Shown piece after piece: positions 24,766 through 32,149 of a DNA stretch of 36,725 nucleotides. Each line of letters opens with the position of its first letter. Position 1 is the first letter of the stretch. The DNA is from Anaeromusa acidaminophila DSM 3853 (GTDB taxonomy: Bacteria > Bacillota > Negativicutes > Anaeromusales > Anaeromusaceae). The notes under the pieces were generated by a model, which was not told the origin of the DNA, ran no database searches, and saw only the letters and a program-made list of their open reading frames with translations. The DNA lies in the NCBI RefSeq assembly GCF_000374545.1, contig NZ_KB894611.1:1-36725 (forward strand), read 5' to 3'. The translations under genes were made by a program, and so were the position numbers.

Positions 24766-25986
24766 ATGGAGTTTTCGTATAAAGGTAAAAATCGCCAAAA
24801 CCAAAGTTTTGATGGTACGATTTCCGCTAAAAGCCGAAAAGAAGCTATTGAATTGCTACGACGCCGTGGCATTTTAAGTCTTCAAGAATTGAAAGAAGAA
24901 AGAGACTCGGCTTCATGGCTCGAAAAAGCATTTAACCCGCGGCCAAAAACATGGGATCTGTTTTTGTTTTTTCGGCAATTAGCTGCTTTCCAGGCGACAG
25001 GGGAATCCGTTAATAAAGCCATGGATTTGATTAGTAAGCAAACGCGAAACCGGCGATTAAAAGAAGCCATCAATGAAGTCCGGCGGGACGTGGAAGGCGG
25101 TATGGACATAGCCGGTGCTATTGAAAAACAAGATGTGTTTCCGATTATATGTGCCCGGCTAATTCGGCCTAATGAGGAAGCGGGCTCATTAGAAGCTGGC
25201 TTTCGGGAAGTTGCTTTATATTTAAAGCAGTCTGGTGATACTCAAGAAGTCATAAAAACAGTTATGCTGGAAATTGGTTTTTTGATGGCGCTCATGGCTG
25301 GCTGCGTATTCACTCTTATTTTCTTTCTCATTCCGAAGTTTCAAGGGCTTTACGTGGAATTAGGAATTGAGCTGCCATTACCTACTCGCATCGTATTTGG
25401 TATTTACGATTTTGTGACCGCTTTTTGGTACTTGGTAATTGCGGGAGTTGCCGGGGCCATTTACTTTCATCGCTGGTACAAGCGGACCTACCCCTTGCGC
25501 TATGATGGTATGTTCATTAAAGTACCAGTTTATAAGCTCATTTACCGTAACGTACTCATGTATCGTTTTTGTAAAACGTTTTGGGCGTTACGCAAAGCCG
25601 GCGTTAATTATATGGAGTCCTTAACGTATGCCGGGGAAGCGATGGGCAATATTAAAGCGCAGAATATTTTGCAGCAAGCAAGAACGAAGATTCAAGACGG
25701 GGCGCCTTTGGCGGTAGCAATTCGTGATAGTGATCCTTCTTCATTTTTCGATTACATTGCCATCAACTTTTTAGCAACCGGTGAAAGTAGCGGCAAGACT
25801 GAAGAATTGTTAGCCGATGCTGCCGAATACTATTCAGAAATGACTAAAACGGAGTCGGCGCGATTCCAGACCATGATAAAACCGTTTGTTTTAGTACCTA
25901 TGGCTGGGATTGTTCTCTTTATTATGCTGGCGACGTATTTGCCAATGATTTCGATCTACTCCGGCATTAAATCTCTGTCCTACTAA
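24766..25986 (+). CDS. pilC: Inner-membrane platform protein PilC/GspF
   Basis: A 406-residue protein with the two T2SF repeats. The first starts FFRQLAAFQATGESVNKAMD (about 65) and the second FCKTFWALRKAGVNYMESL (about 268). Membrane helices lie near 160-190, 215-235 and 370-400. The N-terminal YKGKNRQNQSFDGTISAKSR is the usual GspF opening. It couples the ATPase to pilin insertion. AAGGAGG lies about 12 bp before the ATG. Confidence 0.93.
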   Translation: MEFSYKGKNRQNQSFDGTISAKSRKEAIELLRRRGILSLQELKEERDSASWLEKAFNPRPKTWDLFLFFRQLAAFQATGESVNKAMDLISKQTRNRRLKEAINEVRRDVEGGMDIAGAIEKQDVFPIICARLIRPNEEAGSLEAGFREVALYLKQSGDTQEVIKTVMLEIGFLMALMAGCVFTLIFFLIPKFQGLYVELGIELPLPTRIVFGIYDFVTAFWYLVIAGVAGAIYFHRWYKRTYPLRYDGMFIKVPVYKLIYRNVLMYRFCKTFWALRKAGVNYMESLTYAGEAMGNIKAQNILQQARTKIQDGAPLAVAIRDSDPSSFFDYIAINFLATGESSGKTEELLADAAEYYSEMTKTESARFQTMIKPFVLVPMAGIVLFIMLATYLPMISIYSGIKSLSY

Positions 25987-26005
25987 CTAGAAGGGAGGAA
26001 ATGAA

Positions 26006-26452
26006 ATGAAACGCAAGGGTGTGTCGCTCCCTGAACTATTGCTGGTTTGTATTGGTATAGCCATAATTGTGGGGATCGCGTCTGTTAGTATTACAAAAGG
26101 AAATGATACTAACAAAATAAGCCAAGCGCGAACACAAGTCAGTGCTATTGCCAATGCGGTTACCTCTTATAAGTATGACATGGGCGTATACCCTCCCAAT
26201 CTCGAAGCATTGACAACGGCATCGGGAATTTATGGACCCTGGTTAAAACCATTACCAACCGCTGATCCATTTGGTACAACGAGTGCGGGGATTGATGGAA
26301 CCGGTGGTACTTCTCCCTATGCGTATGGACGAACCACTTCAGGATTTGCAATTTGGTCACTGGGGAAGGATAAGACAAACAATAGCGGCGGTAGCGGCAG
26401 TGCTATTCCCGCAGCCTTTAGCGGTGATGACGTAGGTGTCTTTGGTCAATAA
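26006..26452 (+). CDS. Type IV pilin / pseudopilin
   Basis: A 148-residue prepilin. The leader MKRKG is followed by VSLPELLLVCIGIAIIVGIA: cleavage after G5, P4-E5 of the mature protein as expected, and a hydrophobic helix. Downstream, YKYDMGVYPPNLEAL and the GspG-like FGTTSAGIDG...SPYAYG region and WSLGKDK end fit a pseudopilin-type C-terminal domain. First of three prepilin genes in the operon; GGGAGGAAATG provides the ribosome binding site. Confidence 0.9.
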   Translation: MKRKGVSLPELLLVCIGIAIIVGIASVSITKGNDTNKISQARTQVSAIANAVTSYKYDMGVYPPNLEALTTASGIYGPWLKPLPTADPFGTTSAGIDGTGGTSPYAYGRTTSGFAIWSLGKDKTNNSGGSGSAIPAAFSGDDVGVFGQ

Positions 26453-26472
26453 TAGTAAGGAGGAATAAGGTT

Positions 26473-26580
26473 ATGAAAGCATTGTTGCTAAAACGGAGGG
26501 ATGGTTTTGCCTATACTGAAATGTTCATTGCTATAGTAATAGGGGCTTTTATTGTTGCAGGCCTGATAACTTTTACATAG
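26473..26580 (+). CDS. 35-residue mini-prepilin
   Basis: Starting MKALLLKRRDG with AAGGAGG upstream, then FAYTEMFIAIVIG and AFIVAGLITFT. The leader ends in RRDG, and the mature part would begin with F1 and carry E5, the residue needed for pilin assembly, followed by only a membrane helix. There is no globular domain and a genuine TAG stop. It lies between two normal prepilins with regular spacing. It may be a functional minimal pilin or a truncated one; I favour functional because leader, E5 and ribosome binding site are all intact. Confidence 0.7.
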   Translation: MKALLLKRRDGFAYTEMFIAIVIGAFIVAGLITFT

Positions 26581-26653
26581 TCATGAGCGTAAAAGACATG
26601 CGCGGCAGCCGGTATAGGTTATTTTAATTAACAAATCTAAGGAGGAATTTCAC

Positions 26654-27130
26654 ATGGAAGCAGTTGTGAAACAAGGGAACATGGAGCCATTTTCTCTTCA
26701 AAAATTAAGAAGGATGGTTAAGCCGAAAAAGCGCAGAAACGGTTTCAGCCTGGTTGAGTTAGGGATTGCCATGATCGTATTGGCGCTCATTGTAGGGGTA
26801 GCATATACCTTCTATGATGGAATTATGGATGGTGCTAAGACAACGAAGGTGAAAGACGAACTCGACGTTTTAGCAAAGGCTTGCATTCAGTATCAAATCA
26901 ATTCCGTGGCAGGAAACCCGCCGGCCAACTTAGGCTCCTTGATGACGGGATTAACAGCGGCGCAGTCCAATGATGGAGTTGCCAAACCCAAGTTTGTTAC
27001 TCGAAACGGCTGGACTTCGGACGCCAGCACCTTTAAAGATCCTTGGGGCAATCAATACGTTTATGATGTAGCCAAGCGGACCATTACTTCTACTGCCAAC
27101 GGAGGGACCGCCATTACGGTCTATTTCTAA
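26654..27130 (+). CDS. GspG-like type IV pilin with long leader
   Basis: A 158-residue prepilin. The leader is unusually long (29 residues, basic, ending KKRRNG) before FSLVELGIAMIVLALIVGVA with E5. The C-terminal domain has DELDVLAKACIQYQI and FKDPWGNQYVYDV, the GspG/major pseudopilin signature. It ends the pil operon at a strong terminator. AAGGAGG lies 9 bp upstream. It may be the major pilin of this system. Confidence 0.9.
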   Translation: MEAVVKQGNMEPFSLQKLRRMVKPKKRRNGFSLVELGIAMIVLALIVGVAYTFYDGIMDGAKTTKVKDELDVLAKACIQYQINSVAGNPPANLGSLMTGLTAAQSNDGVAKPKFVTRNGWTSDASTFKDPWGNQYVYDVAKRTITSTANGGTAITVYF

Positions 27131-27170
27131 CAGAAAAAGCCTTGTGCTGTGAGCACAAGGCTTTTTCTGT
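27130..27170. terminator. Bidirectional terminator between pil operon and tubZ
   Basis: A 19-bp perfect stem (27130-27148 with 27152-27170), GTG loop, A-rich and T-rich arms. It separates the convergent pil and tubRZ units. Confidence 0.95.
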
Positions 27171-27179
27171 ATGTTGTTC

Positions 27180-28415
27180 TTACCGGTTAAAAAGTTTGTC
27201 GCCAAAGGATAATTTTTTGTTCTTGGTAGTTTGTTCTCCAGGAGCAGGAGCAAAGGATAATTTGAGAGGCGGGCGTTTGGTTTTACCTAGTACGTTTTTA
27301 AGCCCGCCTAGATCCTCTAAATTCAAGGAATCCATCGTTTTGTTTTGCTTTTGCTCCAGCATGGCTTGGCCCGATTGTGCTTCTTCATGCAGCTCGTTAA
27401 TGCGCTCGCGGGGGAGAGGAGCGCCGGCTAAAATGACAGACATACGAATAGAGGTTTCGTTTGTTTCCTCTTCTTCAATATCGGCTTTTGAAGCATACAA
27501 GCCGGCAAATACGTTTCCAGAGCCCCCTGGCAAGATGGCTGTTTGTGCAAAATCAATGGCTAATTCCAGGTGGTTCATTTTTTCCGATGGAAGTTTCTTT
27601 TTGGTTTCGATGATAATACCGGCTTGCATGGCTTCTTGTGGCTCTACCGGGGCAAATGGATGGTCCTTTAATTCCATCATCATTTGCTTGATAGGATATT
27701 CTACACTTTCAAAGCAATCCTCGCTGGGCATGTGAATATTGGCAACCGCCATAAGGCCTCCTACCTCGAACAAACGCTGGTAATCCGCTTCGTCAAAGGT
27801 GCGGTAGTGTGATTTATTGTTGGCGCGGATATTGAAGCTGTGAAGAGCGGCCGCAAAGATCTTATTGCACTCGCTGAGGTTGATGTTCTTTTTCTGCGAG
27901 AAGCGCTGCAATCGCTCATTGTCAAAGAGAAAAATCGGCAGGGTGTACTCATTGGCAAGCGTAGTAATGCCCTTTAAGCCACCAATAGCGTTAGTTTTGA
28001 CAATGGCGTCTTCTTGTTTGGCGGGAATCGTGAAAATCAGACCAACGGGAATCTCCAAATGCAATAAAATCTTGGCCAGAATGTTGATAGAGCCAGTTCC
28101 GGTACCGCCGCCTAGGCCGCCGCAAACAAATACGCGGTCGCAGCCAGCCATTTTTTCCTTAATGAAGTCGCAAAGCATTTCTCCGTGATAGATGGCTGCT
28201 TCTTCGCCAATGGACGGATCTTTGCCGGCGCCGCCTTTAGAAGAGGGAAGAGTAATGGTTTTCCGATTCTGCGGCGCGATGTAATCCAAGGTTGCCATGT
28301 CTTTTTCCGTTGTATTGATTGCAATTGCCTCATAATCAAATAACGCAAATTCATTTGCCAGACGTCCACCAAATTGACCACAACCAATAAAACCCAGTTT
28401 TAACACATTGACCAC
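27180..28415 (-). CDS. tubZ: TubZ-like tubulin/FtsZ-family GTPase
   Basis: A 411-residue protein. LGFIGCGQFGGRLANEFA opens the GTPase fold, GGLGGGTGTGS (99-109) is the tubulin/FtsZ signature loop and FDEADYQRLF (207-216) matches the catalytic T7 loop. The C-terminal tail is basic (KKLSFGDKLFNR) as in TubZ, which uses it to bind TubR. These GTPases form treadmilling filaments that segregate plasmids (type III partition). It is 5 bp after a small gene that could be TubR. A chromosomal FtsZ is unlikely given the neighbours. Alternative: a filament protein serving the pilus. Confidence 0.85.
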   Translation of the reverse strand: MVNVLKLGFIGCGQFGGRLANEFALFDYEAIAINTTEKDMATLDYIAPQNRKTITLPSSKGGAGKDPSIGEEAAIYHGEMLCDFIKEKMAGCDRVFVCGGLGGGTGTGSINILAKILLHLEIPVGLIFTIPAKQEDAIVKTNAIGGLKGITTLANEYTLPIFLFDNERLQRFSQKKNINLSECNKIFAAALHSFNIRANNKSHYRTFDEADYQRLFEVGGLMAVANIHMPSEDCFESVEYPIKQMMMELKDHPFAPVEPQEAMQAGIIIETKKKLPSEKMNHLELAIDFAQTAILPGGSGNVFAGLYASKADIEEEETNETSIRMSVILAGAPLPRERINELHEEAQSGQAMLEQKQNKTMDSLNLEDLGGLKNVLGKTKRPPLKLSFAPAPGEQTTKNKKLSFGDKLFNR

Positions 28416-28420
28416 TCCTT

Positions 28421-28786
28421 TTATATATTTGATTGGATATATTGAGAAACCTGCACTCCATCTGGAGTTAACCGAAGAATAATGGGTCTTGCTCTTCCGG
28501 GATACTGCGATACTAATCCTTTTGAAATTAGACTAGCCGCAGCTGCGTCCAGTTGGGGACGCGAGATTTTTTTGTTTGCAATTTTTGGCCCTTGTCGAAC
28601 CAGTTCCGCGACTGACATGCCTGCGGTAGCCAAAGACAGGTGTTCTTCTGTTCGAGAAAAATTTTTTCTTTGCAGATCCAAACAATACAAGATATATTGC
28701 TCTGTCAGTGTATGTGGATTTTGATTATCCACCAAAAGCCTTGCCAATATTTCCAAGCAATCTTCGCAAAATAAACACTCACTCAC
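28421..28786 (-). CDS. Small winged-helix-like protein, candidate TubR
   Basis: A 121-residue protein. Residues 70-118 (KKISRPQLDAAAASLISKGLVSQY, then RPIILRLTPDGVQVSQYI) read like the recognition helix and wing of a winged helix-turn-helix domain. A CxxC pair near the N-terminus (CLFCEDC) may bind metal. It lies immediately before the TubZ-like gene on the same strand, the position of the centromere-binding adaptor TubR. The assignment rests on fold pattern and position only. Confidence 0.6.
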   Translation of the reverse strand: MSECLFCEDCLEILARLLVDNQNPHTLTEQYILYCLDLQRKNFSRTEEHLSLATAGMSVAELVRQGPKIANKKISRPQLDAAAASLISKGLVSQYPGRARPIILRLTPDGVQVSQYIQSNI

Positions 28787-28804
28787 GATGGAGTCCTCCC
28801 TTCC

Positions 28805-29326
28805 TTATTGTCGTTGCGATGTTTGCAGTTCGAGAATTTTTGTGATTTTCCACTGTTGAGAAACGCGTTCGCCTTCCATTACAAATACGTGCGTATATCG
28901 TGTAGGCTCCTTCCCAGGCCAACTTTCAACCGTGTTTACTAAAACCTCCGCCGAAATGTAGTTGCTTCGTTGCGATACGATGTTGGTCTGTACGGTTTCA
29001 ATGGACGTTTTCAACCCATTCGCTCGGGCCTTGGCCACGCGCTCTGCCTGCGCCATTACCAGCGCTCTTGTTTTATCGGTGGTATACCGAATAGAGTCCT
29101 CTGGGTCGTATTCAGCGGTGGCCCTTACAAAGCGTTCTACGGTCTTTTTAAACCCATCTGCCGGATCTTCTTGCAATAGCATTCCAATCAGTAAAAATAA
29201 TAGCAGTAAAGCGACAATGACTTTTAAGATTTGCCGTTCATTTACGGTTTTTAAAAACCGCTGAAATTCGGCAGGAGTCATTTTGAAATTTTTTACCTTG
29301 GTTACGATGGAACGAAAATCAACCAC
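28805..29326 (-). CDS. Membrane-anchored protein with NTF2/VirB8-like periplasmic domain
   Basis: A 173-residue protein with a cytoplasmic N-terminus (about 35 residues), one membrane helix (VIVALLLLFLLIGMLL) and a periplasmic domain of about 120 residues whose helix-helix-strand pattern (FVRATAEYDPEDSIRYTT, later YISAEVLVNTVESW, YTHVFVMEGE, WKITKILELQ) resembles NTF2/VirB8-like folds. I infer a structural or transfer-related role. It is the first gene before the tubR/tubZ pair, 18 bp upstream of it, which suggests one operon. Confidence 0.6.
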   Translation of the reverse strand: MVDFRSIVTKVKNFKMTPAEFQRFLKTVNERQILKVIVALLLLFLLIGMLLQEDPADGFKKTVERFVRATAEYDPEDSIRYTTDKTRALVMAQAERVAKARANGLKTSIETVQTNIVSQRSNYISAEVLVNTVESWPGKEPTRYTHVFVMEGERVSQQWKITKILELQTSQRQ

Positions 29327-29356
29327 GTTTACAACCTCCTATATTTTTCTCCTTAT

Positions 29357-29368
29357 TTTTAGTATACG
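29357..29368 (-). promoter_or_regulatory. Promoter motif of the tubRZ operon
   Basis: Reads CGTATACTAAAA on the - strand, 30 bp before the first ATG, with ACG instead of CCG at the 5' end. Confidence 0.6.
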
Positions 29369-29376
29369 TAGAAATT

Positions 29377-29400
29377 GTGAATTTGCGTGAATTTGTGAAA
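29377..29400. repeat. Short iteron-like GTGAATTTG repeats, candidate centromere
   Basis: GTGAATTTGC, GTGAATTTGT and a partial GTGAAA follow each other with a 10-bp period just upstream of the tubRZ-type operon promoter. Type III centromeres are short iterons in this position, so these may bind the TubR-like protein. Three units is few. Confidence 0.4.
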
Positions 29401-29474
29401 ATGGTTTTAGGAAATTCAAAAAATTATTTTCGAAAACAGTTTTTTTCGGGATTAAAATGAAAAGCTTCTTTTGT

Positions 29475-29487
29475 CCGTATACTAAAA
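29475..29487 (+). promoter_or_regulatory. Promoter motif CCGTATACTAAAA of the TPM/lipoprotein operon
   Basis: Sense orientation, 32 bp before the TTG start, divergent from the motif copy at 29357. Confidence 0.6.
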
Positions 29488-29519
29488 GAAGAAGATAATC
29501 TACAAAGGAGGCTTTACCA

Positions 29520-30260
29520 TTGCTCCAAAAAATAGCGATTGTTTTTAGTTTTTGCTTTTTTCTTGTCAGCAGTGCCATGGCAGCAGAGCCATCAGGCATT
29601 GATCCGATTCAAGGAGCTACGCAGCTAGCACGTCCTGAAATTTTACGGCAAATTACTTCACAAGTGGAAGCCATCCAAAAAGAGTCTCCGGGGATTGAGT
29701 TTAAATTATTTTTGGTGCCAGCTGATGTGAAAGCAGACTTTAAAGAAATTCGAAATAAGGCTTTTTCAAATTATGTAAAAGTAGATCCGTCGCTGCAAAC
29801 AGTTTTTTTGTTCTACCGCCTTGGAGAGCAAGACTACCAATTTGTTTTGCATCCGGACTTAAAGGACACCGTTTCACCGGTTTATCTTTGCCATATTGCA
29901 GATACTTATTTAGTACCGCAATTGAAATCCAAACAGTATGAGGGAGCGTTTCTTAGCACCGTTCCTCGGATCAGTGCATATCTTGGCTTAGTAAACCGTT
30001 TGAAACCAAGGCAATCCCAGCAGGATATGGTTTCAGGAAAGGTTCCCCCAGAGCGTGTAGAATATAAAAAACCAATCTTCGAAGAGTTCCCTAGCGGGGA
30101 CGCAAATACTCCTAAACAAAAGCCTGGCACGAATGGTGCGTTGTATCTGATAGGTTCCCTGGCTTTCTTAGGGGTTATGGGTGCCGGCGCATATTGGTGG
30201 TATCGGAAGAAGAAGAAAGAGGAGGATGCGGAACTTGAAGAAGATGACTATGAGGAATAA
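29520..30260 (+). CDS. Exported TPM-domain-like protein with C-terminal membrane anchor
   Basis: A 246-residue protein from a TTG start preceded by AAAGGAGG. Signal peptide MLQKIAIVFSFCFFLVSSAMAAE. The central domain (IEFKLFLVPADVKADFKEI, then VDPSLQTVFLFY, QYEGAFLSTVPRI) resembles TPM domains, which often lie outside the cytoplasm before a transmembrane helix. The helix (LYLIGSLAFLGVMGAGAYWW) and a charged tail KKKKEEDAELEEDD follow, again typical of TPM proteins. Function unknown. It overlaps the lipoprotein gene. Confidence 0.7.
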   Translation: MLQKIAIVFSFCFFLVSSAMAAEPSGIDPIQGATQLARPEILRQITSQVEAIQKESPGIEFKLFLVPADVKADFKEIRNKAFSNYVKVDPSLQTVFLFYRLGEQDYQFVLHPDLKDTVSPVYLCHIADTYLVPQLKSKQYEGAFLSTVPRISAYLGLVNRLKPRQSQQDMVSGKVPPERVEYKKPIFEEFPSGDANTPKQKPGTNGALYLIGSLAFLGVMGAGAYWWYRKKKKEEDAELEEDDYEE

Positions 30261-30771
30261 AATAGGCTGGCTTCTCTCGATGCTTGTGCTGCTGGTCTTT
30301 ATTAGCGGCTGCGGGCGTAATTACGCGCCAGTATCGATGGAAAAGGATTTGCAAACGCCTGTATCGTTAGACAAGCGTCCCAATTCGATTCCCACACTTC
30401 CAGAAAACACCTACCGTATGTATTTAATGCGAGAGCTTATTCCGTTGCAAAAACACGGAATGATACTGCTTCAGGTAAAGGATTCGCTGGAAAGAATCGA
30501 CCAGCGGCGCCCCGGCGTATCCCATGGGCTGAGTAGTTCACAAATCCAAGAAGATGTTGAAAAAATGAAGGTTGACGCAGAAAAAGTGGCAACAAAGGTC
30601 AGAGAATTAACACCGCCTCCGTATGAACAACAGGACCATAACGGGTTGGTTCAATTATTAGATTCCTATGCTGCTATCTTTGAAGAAAACCACTGGGATG
30701 CAGCCCAAGCGGCGAAAGCCAAACGGACTATCGATAAGATTATTTCTTTGCAACGAGATAAAACTCCCTAA
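30244..30771 (+). CDS. Lipoprotein of unknown function
   Basis: About 175 residues. The signal peptide MRNKIGWLLSMLVLLVFISGC ends in a lipobox (FISGC). The mature part is helical (IQEDVEKMKVDAEKVATKV, later AKAKRTIDKIISLQ). ATG codons at 30226, 30244 and 30250 are all possible; 30244 is a compromise since the ribosome binding site is weak, and all overlap the end of the TPM-like gene, so translation is probably coupled. It may be a pilotin-like partner of the secretin, but I see no signature for that. Confidence 0.75.
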   Translation: MTMRNKIGWLLSMLVLLVFISGCGRNYAPVSMEKDLQTPVSLDKRPNSIPTLPENTYRMYLMRELIPLQKHGMILLQVKDSLERIDQRRPGVSHGLSSSQIQEDVEKMKVDAEKVATKVRELTPPPYEQQDHNGLVQLLDSYAAIFEENHWDAAQAAKAKRTIDKIISLQRDKTP

Positions 30772-30772
30772 G

Positions 30773-30798
30773 AAAAGAGCTGCCTAGGCAGCTCTTTT
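30773..30798 (+). terminator. Terminator after the lipoprotein gene
   Basis: AAAAGAGCTGCC pairs with GGCAGCTCTTTT around TA; the T-rich 3' arm completes an intrinsic terminator. Confidence 0.85.
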
Positions 30799-30824
30799 GA
30801 TTTTCACTGTCAGCTTGTTATACT
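30797..30824 (+). promoter_or_regulatory. Promoter of the 47-residue membrane protein
   Basis: TTGATT (30797-30802), a 16-bp spacer and TATACT (30819-30824). A hairpin GAGCC/GGCTC at 30845-30857 directly precedes CAAGGAGG. Confidence 0.5.
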
Positions 30825-30873
30825 AGAGATGTAAACTAAAATTTGAGCCATAGGCTCCAAGGAGGAATTTTCT

Positions 30874-31017
30874 ATGTCAGTTGTAGCGAACACGGTTCTT
30901 ATGTATTGTTTGGGGTTTGCAATTCTAGCGGTTACCAGTGGTGTAATTGCTAAGGTGTTTTCCGGAAATACCAGTCATACTGTGGTCCAAGAATACCGGG
31001 GCCAACGCTACAATTAA
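30874..31017 (+). CDS. 47-residue single-helix membrane protein
   Basis: Starts MSVVANTVLMYCLGFAILAV; one hydrophobic helix (about residues 5-28), then a short polar tail ending EYRGQRYN. Strong AAGGAGG upstream, its own promoter and a perfect terminator make it a stand-alone gene. No family recognised. A membrane-bound accessory to pilus or envelope functions, or a stress peptide, is possible. Confidence 0.75.
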   Translation: MSVVANTVLMYCLGFAILAVTSGVIAKVFSGNTSHTVVQEYRGQRYN

Positions 31018-31021
31018 AAAA

Positions 31022-31057
31022 GAAACCCTTTCACTGCATACAGTGAAAGGGTTTTCT
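31022..31057. terminator. Bidirectional terminator
   Basis: AAACCCTTTCACTG (31023-31036) pairs perfectly with CAGTGAAAGGGTTT (31041-31054), with A- and T-rich arms, between convergent small membrane protein genes. Confidence 0.9.
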
Positions 31058-31058
31058 T

Positions 31059-31451
31059 TTATTCAAATCGTTTTGATTCTCGTTCTACCATTGCCGGTAC
31101 ACCAGCGCCAGATAATCTAGCGTTACGCAGTTGGCGTGCTGCGGCAAACACATCAGATGGAGTCGGTTCGGTTACTCCAGATGCAACCAATGCCCCCCAA
31201 ATATGCGACGTCTGAACTTCGAAAGTTTTAGCCGCATCGACTACGGCCGATGCTAAATCCTCTCGCAGTTCTTGTGAAGCCGTAGGGTAGCACACGCGGG
31301 CATCCCGCTCTGCAAAATTAGGAATAGAGAATATTACTAAAACTAACATGCAAAAAGTACATACCGAAATGAGTTTGAACAACACATACTGTCTAATGGC
31401 TTGTTGAGCAGTACGCTGTTCGTCTAAACGTGCCTTGATCGAGTTGGTCAT
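31059..31451 (-). CDS. Small single-pass membrane protein
   Basis: 130 residues from the ATG at 31451 (MTNSIKARLDEQRTAQQ), which follows CAAGGAGGATTTT. A basic/polar cytoplasmic part of about 25 residues is followed by one helix (FKLISVCTFCMLVLVIFSI) and an extracytoplasmic domain with two cysteines-poor helices. I do not recognise it. Its leader carries GAGCCAT/ATGGCTC (31467-31481) like that of the 47-residue gene, and TGCTATACT (- strand, 31502-31510) is an extended -10 box. Confidence 0.7.
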   Translation of the reverse strand: MTNSIKARLDEQRTAQQAIRQYVLFKLISVCTFCMLVLVIFSIPNFAERDARVCYPTASQELREDLASAVVDAAKTFEVQTSHIWGALVASGVTEPTPSDVFAAARQLRNARLSGAGVPAMVERESKRFE

Positions 31452-31524
31452 ATAAAATCCTCCTTGGAGCCATAATGGCTCTTCTTTTTGTTTATAAGAA
31501 AAGTATAGCATGGTGTTTTTCTAT

Positions 31525-31550
31525 AAAAAAAAGACCTCCATTGGAGGTCT
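31525..31550 (-). terminator. Terminator of the PIN-domain gene
   Basis: On the - strand AGACCTCC pairs with GGAGGTCT followed by a run of T, 4 bp after the stop of the PIN gene. Confidence 0.85.
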
Positions 31551-31553
31551 GGT

Positions 31554-32018
31554 TTATTGAAAGGGGATCTTACGATCCCTTAAAAATGCATGTAGGCGGG
31601 AAGTGCGAATCTCTTGTTTTTCCGCTTTAGATAGTAACTCCCGATCGTTTGTGACAAAGAGGGGATTTAGATGTTTAAGACGTAAGGCTACGGATAATAT
31701 CAGATCGTCATTGATAACCGTTTCCGCAGAGTCCGCAGCTTCTCCACGAATGGCATTTAACGCAAGATGGTCTTCGGGGTCAGTAAAAGGAGCAATAATA
31801 ATATTGGGATTGTTTTTTTCAAGAAGACGAGTTGCCTGGTCAATGGCAATGGCCATAGGCGAATTGTCTTCACAGTAATATCTTTTTTTCCCCAGTTCAA
31901 TAATCACGGTTTCCGGGATAACGCAGATATCCGTTGTTTTAACATATTGAAGAATATCCGGGAAGTTAATAATCACGTTGGTATCTAAAATAAAAATATT
32001 ACTAAATTGGCGTGACAT
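31554..32018 (-). CDS. PIN-domain ribonuclease-like protein
   Basis: 154 residues from the ATG at 32018, which has AAGGAG upstream; the longer frame adds 44 residues without support. IFILDTNVIINFPDIL supplies the first acidic residue, PETVIIELGKKR the conserved glutamate, VINDDLILSVAL and LFVTNDRELLSKA the later acidic residues. The active site looks complete. The DTNVIINFP start resembles PIN domains of PhoH/YlaK-like proteins more than VapC toxins, and no VapB-like antitoxin is adjacent. RNA cleavage is likely; its target is unknown. Confidence 0.8.
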   Translation of the reverse strand: MSRQFSNIFILDTNVIINFPDILQYVKTTDICVIPETVIIELGKKRYYCEDNSPMAIAIDQATRLLEKNNPNIIIAPFTDPEDHLALNAIRGEAADSAETVINDDLILSVALRLKHLNPLFVTNDRELLSKAEKQEIRTSRLHAFLRDRKIPFQ

Positions 32019-32149
32019 GATAATCAAACTCCTTTCTATCCTTATTTTACTTGATTTTGTGCGGATTTGTGAAAAGAGATGAGCTCTTTTTTTTCTGCGT
32101 GAATAATATGATATGCTGAATTTAGAAATTAGGACAAGGAGTGAACACA

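Noticed and set aside
27142-28188. Long + strand frames opposite tubZ
   Set aside because: Antisense shadows; the - strand frame carries intact GTPase motifs and a ribosome binding site.
5985-32018. Pairing of the Phd-like antitoxin (5985) with the PIN protein (31554) as one toxin-antitoxin system
   Set aside because: They are 25 kb apart with separate promoters, and the PIN protein resembles PhoH-type PIN domains rather than VapC toxins.
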